NCBI GenBank assembly: GCA_951394045.1
Contig: OX596002.1
Span: 1-41,534, forward strand
From: Nitzschia sp. DOCU1
Lineage: Eukaryota; Bacillariophyta; Bacillariophyceae; Bacillariales; Bacillariaceae
Direction: 5' to 3'
DNA: 41,534 nt
The translations under genes and the position numbers were made by a program. Every line of letters begins with the position of its first letter. Within the stretch, counting starts at the first letter, position 1. This document shows, piece after piece, positions 25,715 through 35,302 of the stretch. Below the pieces are notes generated by a model. It worked only from the letters and a program-made list of their open reading frames with translations. It did no database searches and was not told the origin of the DNA.

Positions 25715-27286
25715 TTAAAAAAAATTAGTAGTACTTGATCGAGTAATCTTTGAACAATTTACAAGAACAGACGAGTTATAACTAAACGAATCTTTTCCAT
25801 TTCCATTGAAAAAATCATCTAACCAACCTTTTACTTTAGTATTTAAAACTTTTACTCTAGAAGGTTTAATTGCAATCATAGGTGATTTAAGCAATGGTAA
25901 ATTGTTTTTTGTTAAATAAAAACTCAAACTTGTTAACGTCTGTACAGCATAAAACTGAAAGTTAACATAATTTTTAAAATTAAACGAATTAACTGAGTCA
26001 AAATTTATTAAAGTATTATCTTTTGTATTATTAAAGAATAATACCGATTTCGTATTAGCATAAAACTTTCTGGTAATCTGCCAGTTTGTCTTAGCATTTT
26101 TTTTAAAATGTATTAACTTTGTAGTTCGTTTAATTAAACCTTGAGTATTTATATAAGTTTCACTATCTTCTAAAAATAAATTGCTTGGCAAATGAAAATA
26201 GCTATTGAATAACTGATTCTTAACTTTATTATAAACTAATTCGTTTAAAGGATTTACATTTTGATCTACAAAAAGTTTGTTTGCTAACATTTTATTTGTA
26301 GTAAATATATGTAACATATGAAGTTCTACTAGCTTTTTCATATTAGCAGCAGAACTTAAAGAAACATTAATATAATATAATCCAAAAAAATTAACAAAAT
26401 CTTCTGTTGAAAGTGGTAAAAATTTATTTAAAGATTGAATTCCTACACTACCAATATTATGATTTAAAACGTTAATACCATTCCAAGCCGTGTCTAAAAC
26501 ACTTGTATATTTTAGAACTTCTGTAAAAATTTTAGCATCATTTCGTTTAAACAACTCCGTATTGGTAATGATAACTGGAAATTCTGCATTTTTAATATCC
26601 TGACAAGAGATATGTGTACCTTCTGCCAATGATTTTAAAACACTAAAATTAGAACCTAAATTATAAGTTGGAAAAGTTAGATCTAACATTGAACCTAAGT
26701 TTAATAATTTAAAGTTTCCTTTTAAAAATCTTTGCCGAAGATTAAGATTTAAAACATATCCTTCATATCTAGGATTTGTATTTACTAAGATTCCTAACGT
26801 TGACATATGAAGTTTAGGTTTTTCAACGGATGATCCCAACTGATATTGAGATTCAAAATCATTTAAACTTCTATGACTCTCAACTTTTCGAAGTTCAATT
26901 AATGAACAATTTTGTTTTAATAAATATAACATATTCAAAGTTTCTAAACTTAAGTTTTCAAATGCGAAAATAAATGAAAACGCATTTCGTTTATGTAAGT
27001 TCAAATGATCAATAAAATACATTAACTCTGAAATATCATTAAAAATTTTTTCCCAATTAGTGGGCTTAGTAGATGACTTCTCAAACATACCATCAAAAAA
27101 AAGTCTTCCCTTATCGGTTAACCATGGAGTATTTGGATCATTTGGCTCTGCTAAAAAAATTTGATTTTCTCTAATCGATAACCTTAAACTCACTCCAAAA
27201 CTATCTGTTGGATCGATAGCTTCTCCTTCAATAAATTCCCATTCTCGTAACTCATCTGAAAATGCTTTAAGTGTAAGTGCTCCCAT
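25715..27286 (-). CDS. nad11: NADH dehydrogenase subunit 11, C-terminal (molybdopterin-like) half
   Basis: Second piece of split Nad11, 523 residues. It starts MGALTLKAFSDELREWEF, matching the GALTSKPFAFxxRPWE segment that in intact Nad11/NuoG follows the last Fe-S cysteine. Next come IDPTDSFGVSLRLSIR (about residues 23-38), the WLTDKGRLFFDGM helix (about 55-67) and NTNPRYEGYVLNLNLRQR (about 169-186), all NuoG family features. The last 200 residues are poorly conserved. The domain is a degenerate molybdopterin oxidoreductase fold without cofactor in complex I. Split form and position between trnV and nad3 differ from the Fe-S half at 12059-12676. Confidence 0.88.
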   Translation of the reverse strand: MGALTLKAFSDELREWEFIEGEAIDPTDSFGVSLRLSIRENQIFLAEPNDPNTPWLTDKGRLFFDGMFEKSSTKPTNWEKIFNDISELMYFIDHLNLHKRNAFSFIFAFENLSLETLNMLYLLKQNCSLIELRKVESHRSLNDFESQYQLGSSVEKPKLHMSTLGILVNTNPRYEGYVLNLNLRQRFLKGNFKLLNLGSMLDLTFPTYNLGSNFSVLKSLAEGTHISCQDIKNAEFPVIITNTELFKRNDAKIFTEVLKYTSVLDTAWNGINVLNHNIGSVGIQSLNKFLPLSTEDFVNFFGLYYINVSLSSAANMKKLVELHMLHIFTTNKMLANKLFVDQNVNPLNELVYNKVKNQLFNSYFHLPSNLFLEDSETYINTQGLIKRTTKLIHFKKNAKTNWQITRKFYANTKSVLFFNNTKDNTLINFDSVNSFNFKNYVNFQFYAVQTLTSLSFYLTKNNLPLLKSPMIAIKPSRVKVLNTKVKGWLDDFFNGNGKDSFSYNSSVLVNCSKITRSSTTNFF

Positions 27287-27299
27287 TTAAAAACTGTAT

Positions 27300-27372
27300 T
27301 AAGCGATAGCGGATTCGAACCACTAACTTTCTCGTTGTAAGCGAGACACTCTACCAATTGAGTTAATCACTT
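27300..27372 (-). tRNA. trnV: tRNA-Val (TAC)
   Basis: Read on - strand: acceptor aagtgat/atcgctt, anticodon stem ctcg/cgag with loop CTTACAA giving TAC, T-loop TTCGAAT. Confidence 0.94.
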
Positions 27373-27373
27373 T

Positions 27374-27447
27374 TGACGGGAGAGGGACTTGAACCCCCGA
27401 CATTTGGATTATGATTCCAACGTTCTAACCAACTGAACTATCCCGCC
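27374..27447 (-). tRNA. trnM: tRNA-Met (CAT, elongator)
   Basis: Read on - strand: acceptor ggcggga/tcccgtc, anticodon stem ttgga/tccaa with loop ATCATAA giving CAT. The anticodon arm GGAATCATAATCC resembles plant mitochondrial elongator Met. The assignment among the three CAT tRNAs is by resemblance. Confidence 0.82.
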
Positions 27448-27475
27448 ATATACTTAGCGTTATTCATAAAATTAT

Positions 27476-28063
27476 TTATAAAACATTTTTTCTAGATAGT
27501 TGTCGGAAAAGAGATTGCTCTCGTTTTTCACCTTTAGTAAAAGCTGACTTAACCGTCAAAAATGCCACACCAATAACAGCTAAATAAAGAATTAATCCTG
27601 CCATTAAAATTTGTAATACATAATGAGTATAAAAAATTTGCCCAAAGACATAAACATCTGAAAGAGCATCTAGACTATCATACCAATTTAAATAAGAGTT
27701 ATGCTCGAAAATACTCATGTTTGTGTTTTTAGAAAAAACCTTAGAAAAAGCACCATAAACTTCAACTAACAAAGTAATACCAATAAATACCCCTACAGGT
27801 AAATAAAGTCGACTTGTTTGTAAATCTCTATATTTTATATCTAACATCATTACGACGAATAAAAATAAAATTGCAATTGCACCCAAATAAATAATAAGAA
27901 AAAAAAGTGCTAAAAACTCATTTTCAAACAAAAACAAAAGTATAGAAGATGATAAAAAACTTGTTACTAAAAATAAAACTGAATGAAGAGGGTTTTTCGA
28001 AATAATAACCATTGAAGCACTAACTAATAGTAGTGCACACATAAAATAAACTAATGCAATCAT
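27476..28063 (-). CDS. nad6: NADH dehydrogenase subunit 6
   Basis: Membrane subunit of complex I (NuoJ homologue), 195 residues, five helices. The third-helix signature FLIIYLGAIAILFLFVVMML (about residues 55-74) is diagnostic, with the pi-bulge region YLGAIAILF. Between tRNA-fMet and tRNA-Met on the - strand; the start is four bases after the tRNA. Confidence 0.96.
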   Translation of the reverse strand: MIALVYFMCALLLVSASMVIISKNPLHSVLFLVTSFLSSSILLFLFENEFLALFFLIIYLGAIAILFLFVVMMLDIKYRDLQTSRLYLPVGVFIGITLLVEVYGAFSKVFSKNTNMSIFEHNSYLNWYDSLDALSDVYVFGQIFYTHYVLQILMAGLILYLAVIGVAFLTVKSAFTKGEKREQSLFRQLSRKNVL

Positions 28064-28066
28064 TTT

Positions 28067-28139
28067 TGTCAGAGGCAGGATTCGAACCTACAAACTTTAG
28101 GGCATGAGCCTAACATGCTAACCAATGCACTTCTCTAAC
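28067..28139 (-). tRNA. trnfM: tRNA-Met (CAT, probable initiator)
   Basis: Read on - strand: acceptor gttagag/ctctgac, anticodon stem ttagg/cctaa with loop CTCATGC giving CAT. The G-G before and C-C after the loop and the GGCTCATG-CC arm resemble plant mitochondrial initiator tRNA. The usual third G-C pair is missing. Confidence 0.82.
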
Positions 28140-28227
28140 AAACGGTTAAATAGTTTTTAAGTTATTCCCGATAAGTCAGTATTTTGAAAAACTTTTAATC
28201 CAAACTCTTGAAAACAATTTTCAGGTT

Positions 28228-28303
28228 AAATGAAAAAAGGATTCGAACCTTTATTACTTAATCTTTATTTAAATTAAGTAAGACACCAATTATTACTTTC
28301 ATT
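28228..28303 (-). other. tRNA-like element with enlarged anticodon loop after rns
   Basis: Read on - strand: perfect 7-bp acceptor aatgaaa/tttcatt, possible D-arm gtaa/ttac with GG in its loop, and a perfect T-arm (aaagg, loop TTCGAAT, ccttt). The central hairpin ttacttaat/attaagtaa has a 10-base loop (ttaaataaag) with no standard anticodon geometry. It directly follows the 3' end of the small rRNA and may be a processing signal. Confidence 0.6.
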
Positions 28304-28733
28304 TTGTTCCAGCTACACGTTCCCGTACAGCTACCTTGTTACGACTTCATCCAAATTATCAATCTCTCAATGGATTTTATTAAAATCTTCAAGCGAAACT
28401 AATTCTTTGCAAGTGACGGGCGGTGTGTACAAGGTCAAGTTACATGTTCACCGCAACGTGCTGATTTGCGATTACTAGTGATTCCACCTTCATGTAGACG
28501 AGTTGCAGTCTACAATCCGAACTAGGAAAATTTTTGTTGGTTAACTTGAAATTTCTTTTTTGTCACTTTTTGTAATTTTCATTGTAGCACATGAAGTAGC
28601 CCAATTCATTAGGGTCACATTGACTTGACTTGATTCTTACCTTCCTTCAACTTATCATTGACCGTACTTTTAAAGCATTTAAAGAAACCTTTAATACGTT
28701 AAAAATTTAAAAGTAAGAGTTGCGCCCGTTTCA

Positions 28734-28770
<37 letters not shown>

Positions 28771-29788
28771 AGTCGTGCAACACCTGTAAAAAAACAATTA
28801 AACCAAATACATACTTAATTTGAAATAATTGTTTAGCTATGTCAAGAATTGGTAAGGTTTTGCGCGGATTATCGCATTAAACCACATGCTCCACCACTAG
28901 TGTTAGACCCCCGTCAATTCCTTTGAGTTCCAATCTTGCGATCGTACTCTTCAGGCGGAGTGCTTATTGCGTTAGCTTGAAAATCTAAATAATATTTTAA
29001 AAAATATTACAATTAAATTACAGCACTCAGAATTTACGGCGTGGACTACCGGGGTCTCTAATCCCGTTTGCTACCCACGCTTTCGTCCCTCAACGTCAGT
29101 TTATACCAAAAAGTTGCCTTCGCTATTGGCATTCCTTTATATATCTGCAAATTTCACCTCTACCGTATAAAATTCTACTTTTCTGCATTAAACTCAAAGT
29201 AAAGTAGTATTAATTGCTGTGTTAAGATTGAGTCTTAAAATTTAACAAAAAACTTACTTTACCGTCTACGGACTCTTTACGCCCAGTCATGCCGGATAAC
29301 GCTTGCCCTTCCCGTATTACCGCGGCTGCTGGCACGAGTATTAGCCAGGACTAATTCAATTAAATAATGTCATTATCTTTTTTAATTAAAGGATCTTACA
29401 ACTTAAATAAGCCGTCATCACCCAGTTAGTATTGCTGGATCAAACTTTCGTTCATTGTCCAATATTCCTCACTGCTGGCCAACGTATTAGCTTGGACCTT
29501 ATTTCAGTTCCAATGTGGTTGATCATCCTCTCAGACCAACTAAAGATCATCGGCTTGGTAAGCTTTTAAATTACCAACAACCTAATCTTAAGCAGATTTA
29601 TCTTTCAGCGGAGTAAACCTTTAAATATATTCAGGATTTTATTGCCCGAAGGAAATATTTGTCCTGATCTGAAAGGAAAAATTCTGCGTTTACTCACCCG
29701 TACGCCACGAAAAAAAATTCCGTTCGACTTGCATGTGTTAAGCATACTACTAGCGTTCATCCTGAGCCAGGATCAAACTCATACTATT
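28304..29788 (-). rRNA. rns: small subunit ribosomal RNA
   Basis: Read on - strand, about 1.48 kb. Universal landmarks: 5' region gagtttgatcctggctcag (near 29780), the 530 loop gtgccagcagccgcggtaat (29317-29336), ggattagagaccccggtagt (near 29050-29065), gtacacaccgcccgtcac (near 28413-28430) and aagtcgtaacaaggta at the 3' end (near 28340). The 3' terminus lacks an anti-Shine-Dalgarno CCTCC. Ends are estimated from similarity to bacterial 16S; the 3' end runs into a tRNA-like element. Confidence 0.93.
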
Positions 29789-30169
29789 CTAATCATATAT
29801 ATTTATATATTTTTGTATATACAATTAATTTGAATTAAAATCTAAAAAACTAAAATGTTATTTAGTTTATAAATAGTAAAAAATCTTTTAAATTTATGTT
29901 TTAGTACTTGTTAGCTAAAAATCTTACAATTCTTACACACCAAGCCTATCTATGTAGTAATCTTCTACATTTTTAAGAAAACTTGTATTGAGGTTAATTT
30001 CTCACTTAGATGCTTTCAGTGATTATTTATTATAAATGTAGCTAATCGACTATGCTATTGGTATAACAATCGATTCACCAGGGATTTACCTTCATGGGTC
30101 CTCTCGTACTATACTTTACTCCTCTCAGTTTTCTACTCTTGCGGTAGATAGGGACCAAACTGTTTCACA

Positions 30170-31035
30170 CATGTAAATCCTTTTCTTTCGAAAAGGCATG
30201 GACTATATCTTCATCCTGTAGAAAAGAGTAACTACAGGAGCTGACGTATTATACCTTAATTAAATTAAGCCATCTGAAAATTTTGTATAATCAAATTTTC
30301 AAGTCTCTACGGGGAAATCAAATATAATTCTAAGAAAAACTACTTGATAGAGTTATCTGCCAGTAGCTCTTTTTCAACTGTTATACCAGTTATAGAATTT
30401 TGTTTAAAATGCTTCTTAGAATCATTAAGCGCTGTTAACTTGTCTGCTATTTTGCAAAGTTTAATAAACTCTAATTTTGATGATAATTTCTTCTTAAAAT
30501 ACGTATCAATTATTCGAAGAGCTAATCTAGACTGAGGCCTTTTCAAAATTAAATAAGGTTGTAATGATAATAAAAGAGCTCTCACCAAAGGCATAGAACT
30601 CAATGTAAAATTATCTACAGTTTTTGTTTTACTTGACTGAGGTAAAGCCAAATTTAAATTACCACAACCGAGTTTTTTCTGCAAACTTAATAAAAACCAA
30701 CGTCTATTTGGTTTTTGGGTGACACTTACTTCTACCCTTAACGCAAATTTATACGTCCGAGTCTTATCCCTAACAATTTTTACATATATACTGCCATCAC
30801 CATCAATAAACCCTGCTATATAACTTTTTTCTATTTCTGTTAACTTGTTTATTTCTTTTGAAGTTTGATTTGTCTTTTTAAAAAAATTTTTATTCATTCT
30901 TTATTAGAATAATTGCTTAAATTTGAAATCTTCCCTCGGTATTGCCATTCAGTCCGTTTGAACAACTGAATAAGGTTTCACCGATATTAGTCAGTGCTAA
31001 CTGTCTGTTACCAGACGTAAACGCAGTGATTACCT
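30170..31035 (-). mobile_element. group I intron in rnl (site equivalent to L2593)
   Basis: The intron interrupts the LSU rRNA between agaacgt and (t)gtgaaacagtttgg on the - strand. The upstream exon ends in T and the intron ends in G, as group I introns require. Near the 3' end is gaagatatagtcc, the S/P7 core motif; a matching R-type cgtagagactt lies upstream. The insertion point is that of the Chlamydomonas chloroplast 23S intron that encodes I-CreI. Carries an ORF at 30340-30897. Confidence 0.85.
30340..30897 (-). CDS. I-CreI-like LAGLIDADG homing endonuclease
   Basis: A 185-residue single-motif LAGLIDADG protein, expected to work as a homodimer. The motif IAGFIDGDG is at residues 27-35 with the catalytic Asp34. 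Downstream similarity to I-CreI is unusually clear: VTQKPNRRWFL (compare VTQKTQRRWFL), then LQPYLILKRPQ.RLALRII and LTALNDSK. The intron it sits in occupies the I-CreI target sequence, so it would recognise intronless rnl. About 25 basic residues precede the motif. No frameshift is seen, so it is likely active. Confidence 0.9.
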   Translation of the reverse strand: MNKNFFKKTNQTSKEINKLTEIEKSYIAGFIDGDGSIYVKIVRDKTRTYKFALRVEVSVTQKPNRRWFLLSLQKKLGCGNLNLALPQSSKTKTVDNFTLSSMPLVRALLLSLQPYLILKRPQSRLALRIIDTYFKKKLSSKLEFIKLCKIADKLTALNDSKKHFKQNSITGITVEKELLADNSIK

Positions 31036-31346
31036 ACGTTCTGAACTCAGATCATGTACCGCCTTCATTGACGAACAGTCAAACCCTTGGAACCACCTAC
31101 AGCTCCAGGATGCGATAATCCAACATCGAGGTGCCAAACCACCCCGTCGATAGGGTCTCTAGAGGGTGATTAGCCTGTTATCCCCGGCGTACCTTTTATT
31201 CGTTGAGCGGTAACCTTTTCCACACAGAATTACCGGATCACTATAACCGACTTTCGTCCTTGCTCGATTTGTCAATCTTACAATCAGGCAAACATATACT
31301 ATTATGCTTTAAAGTTGTACTAGTTCAACTTAAGTTCACCTTTGCA

Positions 31347-31392
<46 letters not shown>

Positions 31393-31538
31393 ATTATACA
31401 ATGTCTTAATCAATAAGTAATGAAAAGTTTTTAGAGTGGTATTTCAACGATGTTTTTTTTACTTGCTAGCGCAAGTAATTACTAATTAACAACTTCCCAC
31501 TTATGCTACACAAAAAAAAATTCATTACAATGTATAAC

Positions 31539-31571
<33 letters not shown>

Positions 31572-33488
31572 CCGCAAGTAATTCGCATCTTCACGAATAA
31601 TTCAATTTCACTGAGTTTATGTTGGAGACAGTTGGAAAGTCGTTACGCCATTCATGCAGGACACCAATTAAATGCCAAGGAATTTCGCTACCTTAGGACC
31701 GTCAGAGTTACAGCCGCCGTTTACTGGGAGTTCAGATCAAAGCCAAAAGACCTCTTTCATTAATCTTGCAGCACTGGGCAGGCGTCAGCCTCAATACATC
31801 TTCTTACGAATTCGCAGAGACCTGTGTTTTTGTTAAACAGTCGCTTTCCACGCTTCTGTGCCAACTTTACAAAGTTGCCTTCATAAAGTCACTCTTTCTC
31901 CCGAAGTTACGGAGTCATTTTGCCGAGTTCCTTCAACATAATTCTCTCAAGCGCCTTAGTTTACTAAACTTGTTCACCTGTGTCGGTTTAGGGTACGGTT
32001 TTATTATTTTAAGAAGCTATTTCTAGAAAACACTTTACAACTTTTATTTAAACCATAAAATAAAAATAATATTTGTATTTTGTCACTTCAAAAAACTAAA
32101 AAATTGATTTTTATCTCATTAAAACAAAACTTTCGTTTTTTTCTTAGAGACCGATTAATTTTAAATACCAAAACGGATTAGCCTTGTTTTGGAAACCTTG
32201 AACTTTAGGCGACAATGTTTTACACATTGTTTAACGTTACTCATACCAACATTTTCATTTCTGATATTTCCATTTTATATTACTATAAAACTTCTTAAAC
32301 TTACAGAACGTTCTGCTACCATTTTTAAAAAAATCTATAATTTCGGCAAATAATTTTAGTTCCAAACATTTTCAATGCAAAAAAACTAAACCAATGAGCT
32401 GTTACGCTTTCTTTAAAGGATGGCTGCTTCTAAGCCTACCTTTCGATTGTCAACATTTTTTCACAATTTCTTCACTTAATTATTTTTAAGAGCCTTAATT
32501 AATAGTCTGGGCTGTTTCCCTTTTGACTATGAATCTTAGCACTCATAGTCTGTCTGTTTAAAGTCATTTTAATAACATTCGAAGTTTCAATAAACTCAGT
32601 AAAGCTTTACGCCCCCATTGTTTATCGAGAGCTCTACCTTTACAAAAGTCTTTTAAACGCTCTACTTAAATAGATTTCGCAGAAAACCAGCTATCTCTAA
32701 GTTTGATTGGCCTTTCACCCCTAACCACAGATCATCCCAGTATTTTGCCACATACACGGGTTCGGTCCTCCGATAAGCGTTGCCGCTTATTCATCAACCT
32801 GTCCATGGTTAGATCACTTAGTTTCGGGTCTTATTTTAGAGACTGATAAGCAATTTAAAACTTAATTTCTTTACGCCTACATATTTTACTATTTAAGCTC
32901 GCCACTAAAATAAACTTGTTGGTCCATTATACAAAAGGTACGTCATTACTTTAAAAAGCTTTGACAGATTGTCAGCATTAAGTTTCAAAATCTTTTCACT
33001 CTCGCGAGGTCTTTTTCACTTTTCCTTTACAGTACTTGTTCACTATCAGTTATTAAAATTTTTAGACTTTGAAGGTGGGCCTCCACTATTTAAACAAAAC
33101 ATGACTTGTTTCATTTTACTAAAATAAAAAGCTTTAACTTTATTTTACAGGGCTATCCTTAAATTAGGTTTACCTTCTATGGCTATTCTTATATTAAACA
33201 AAGTTTTTGACTTTAAGTCTATCGTTGCGTTCACTCGCCACTACTAACAACTTCTCGGTTGATTTAAATTTTGGTTACTTAGATGATTCAGTTCACCAAA
33301 TTTTTTGTTTACATATTGAAAACAATTTTCTTATCTATAAGAAATCGGTTTTCCGAGTTTATGGAAAATTGTAGCTCTCAGCATAAATAAATCTGCTCCT
33401 TACAACATTTCGTTATTAAACGTCCATATAAATTTTAATACTTAAGTATCCTCTTAATGCTTTAAAATAATTTTTTACTACTTCTAAG

Positions 33489-33564
33489 AGGCGAATAGCA
33501 GGACTTGAACCTGCGACTTTTAGAACCACAACCTAACACTCTAACCAACTGAGTTATATTCGCC
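33489..33564 (-). tRNA. trnH: tRNA-His (GTG)
   Basis: Read on - strand: acceptor ggcgaat/attcgcc, anticodon loop TTGTGGT giving GTG with stem ttagg/tctaa, T-loop TTCAAGT. No encoded G at position -1. Confidence 0.93.
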
Positions 33565-33616
33565 ATAATAAACGACTGAAATAAATTAAGCCGTTTAAAT
33601 TTTCTACAAGATAATA

Positions 33617-33689
33617 TATTCTCAACGGGACTTGAACCCGTATTGTTACTGTGAAAGAGTAACGTCCTAACCGATTAGACGATGAGAAC
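33617..33689 (-). tRNA. trnE: tRNA-Glu (TTC)
   Basis: Read on - strand: acceptor gttctca/tgagaat, anticodon stem ttact/agtaa with loop CTTTCAC giving TTC, T-loop TTCAAGT. First gene of the - strand unit after the repeat region. Confidence 0.94.
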
Positions 33690-33877
33690 TGAATATCTAA
33701 ACTTTAATTTTTTCTATGTAGATCAAAAAATTTGGTAAAAAATTTCTGTTAATTCTAAAATATTTAAAAAACTTTACCCTAATAAAAAAGAATAATCTCT
33801 TATAAATACTACTATTCAACATATAAGTTGAATGAATCAAATAATTTTCGTTAAAATCATAGAATTTTTTACTCTCC

Positions 33878-33965
33878 TATAAAGATCGAAAAATTTGGTA
33901 ACAAATTATAAAGTTTTTTATTGGACAAATGAAATAATTTGTTTACCAAAATTTTCAACCTTATA
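33878..33965. repeat. hairpin repeat copy (complete)
   Basis: Left arm 33878-33908 and right arm 33935-33965 pair over about 30 bases with few mismatches (core gatcgaaaaatttggtaa / ttaccaaaattttcaacc). Confidence 0.7.
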
Positions 33966-34183
33966 AAAATTAATGGTTAAGAGAAGCAAAATCAATTTTA
34001 GAGAAAGTTAAAAAACTGTTAAAAACTAAATAGGTCGTTTGGAATATTTAATCTATAACCTTGCGGAACTCGTTCTACCTAATAGAGAAATATATAAATT
34101 TAATGAAATACAATATTCTAAACTGTAGAAGACACTTATTTATTAATCAATATGTATTTTTATTGTAAGATTAAATTTATCTC

Positions 34184-34350
34184 TTTATATAGATCGAAAA
34201 ATTTGGTAACTAATAAAAATTTATAGACTTTTTATTAGTTATATGAATTATTTGCTTTGTAATTATCTTTAAATGCGATATTAATCAATTTATAAATTAA
34301 AAAATTTTAATAAGATTACCAAAATTCTTAACTTTTCTAAGATAGATATA
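34184..34350. repeat. hairpin repeat copy with a nested second hairpin
   Basis: Outer arms: agatcgaaaaatttggtaa (34191-34209) and the degenerate gattaccaaaattcttaac (34315-34332). Nested inside is a perfect 12-bp inverted repeat aactaataaaaa/tttttattagtt (34208-34219 and 34229-34240). Confidence 0.6.
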
Positions 34351-34417
34351 ATATCATATCGACTCAATACATAAATAATATATGATGTTCCAATTTATAA
34401 TATTATTAATATTCTTT

Positions 34418-34498
34418 CCCTCTATATAGATCAAAAATTTTAGTAAAAAATTTCAAATTATTTTAATAAAATTACCAAATTTTTCGAACCTTAAAGGG
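34418..34498. repeat. hairpin repeat copy (complete)
   Basis: ccctctatatagatcaaaaatttt at the left pairs with aaatttttcgaaccttaaaggg at the right; loop contains caaattattttaat. Confidence 0.65.
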
Positions 34499-34696
34499 TG
34501 AAAATTATGGTAATAAACAAAAAGTATACAAATTTTTATTGATATACCAATCATTTTATTTTAGATTTACAGTTAAAAACAGTACTAATCAAGGTATAAT
34601 CTATGAATAAAAAATTTTTATTAAAATTAGCAAACTCTTTAGTTTTTACATATAAATAACATATATTACCCCAATTTATAATATTATTATTTTTTC

Positions 34697-34775
34697 CCCT
34701 ATGTAGATCAAAAATTTTGGTAAAAAATTTCAAATTATTTTGATAAAGTTACCAAATTTTTCGAGCTCTAAAGGG
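34697..34775. repeat. hairpin repeat copy (complete)
   Basis: Near-copy of the 34418-34498 element: cccctatgtagatcaaaaatttt and aaatttttcgagctctaaaggg arms, offset about 279 bases. The internal caaattatttt is shared. Confidence 0.68.
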
Positions 34776-34918
34776 TAAAAATTGTGACAACAAATAAAAG
34801 TATATAAATATTCATTATATTTATACAAATCATTTTCTTTAGAACTGTCAGTAAAGGTAGTCCTAATCAGTTTATATTTAATAAGTTGATTAATTTTATT
34901 AAAACTATAAAATTTTCA

Positions 34919-35017
34919 CCCTTTAGAGCTCGAAAAATTTGGTAAAAAATTTCAGATTTTTTTGAGTAAATAAATTATTTTAATAAAATTACCAAATTTT
35001 TTGATCTTTATAGGGGG
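34919..35017. repeat. hairpin repeat copy (complete)
   Basis: Arms ccctttagagctcgaaaaattt and aaattttttgatctttatag plus ggg pair across a loop of about 45 bases. Confidence 0.65.
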
Positions 35018-35093
35018 AAATGATATAATATTTATATATTAATAATGTATACTATTTTAATTTTTCGATTAAATAAATTGTTTTAGATAAAAA

Positions 35094-35123
35094 GTTACCA
35101 AATTTTTCGAGCTTTAAAGGAGG
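35094..35123. repeat. hairpin repeat, right arm only
   Basis: gttaccaaatttttcgagct followed by ttaaaggagg. No matching left arm lies within 100 bases upstream. Confidence 0.5.
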
Positions 35124-35272
35124 CAAAAATGTTTAAAAGATTTGACCTTATAAAAGAAGAAAAATCTTTTATAGTCAATATACTAAATTTACATATTTCT
35201 TTATTAGGTAGAATGAGTTTTGCAAATTTGGTTTAAGCAATTATTTTATTTGTTTCTAAAATTTTTTGAGAA

Positions 35273-35302
35273 ATTACCAAATTTTTTGATCTTTATAGAG
35301 AG
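35273..35302. repeat. hairpin repeat, right arm with decayed left arm
   Basis: attaccaaattttttgatct then ttatagagag; a partial left arm gcaaatttggttta lies at 35222-35235. This is the copy nearest to cox1. Confidence 0.45.

Larger units (their letters stand above)
29912..33478 (-). rRNA. rnl: large subunit ribosomal RNA (one group I intron)
   Basis: Read on - strand; about 3.57 kb including an 866-base intron at 30170-31035, so about 2.7 kb mature. Landmarks: sarcin-ricin loop agtacgagaggacc (30097-30110), peptidyl transferase strand ggggataacaggct (near 31170-31190) and gaacgt/gtgaaacagtttggtccc around the intron. The 5' end is estimated from the ggat.cctt-like and gacg elements near 33440-33478, the 3' end from the ggtgtgtaagaattg stretch. 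Both ends are approximate. tRNA-His lies just upstream. Confidence 0.92.

Noticed and set aside
28141..28228. + strand strings ccgataagtcagta and ccaaactcttgaaaac, which recall 5S rRNA loops E and C in permuted order.
   Set aside because: Only about 24 bases separate them and the whole spacer is 88 bases, too short for a 5S fold; the A/T-rich match is likely chance.
29642..29833. ORFs on the + strand inside rns and rnl (for example 29642-29833, 31203-31409, 31766-32026).
   Set aside because: They are antisense to conserved rRNA sequence.
34551..34733. 60-residue - strand ORF in the repeat region.
   Set aside because: It runs across a hairpin repeat copy and low-complexity A/T sequence; no domain is visible.
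35129..35236. 35-codon ORF preceded by a perfect Shine-Dalgarno-like aaaggagg in the repeat region.
   Set aside because: The purine stretch is the tail of a hairpin repeat arm, the rns 3' end has no CCTCC to pair with it, and the peptide resembles nothing.
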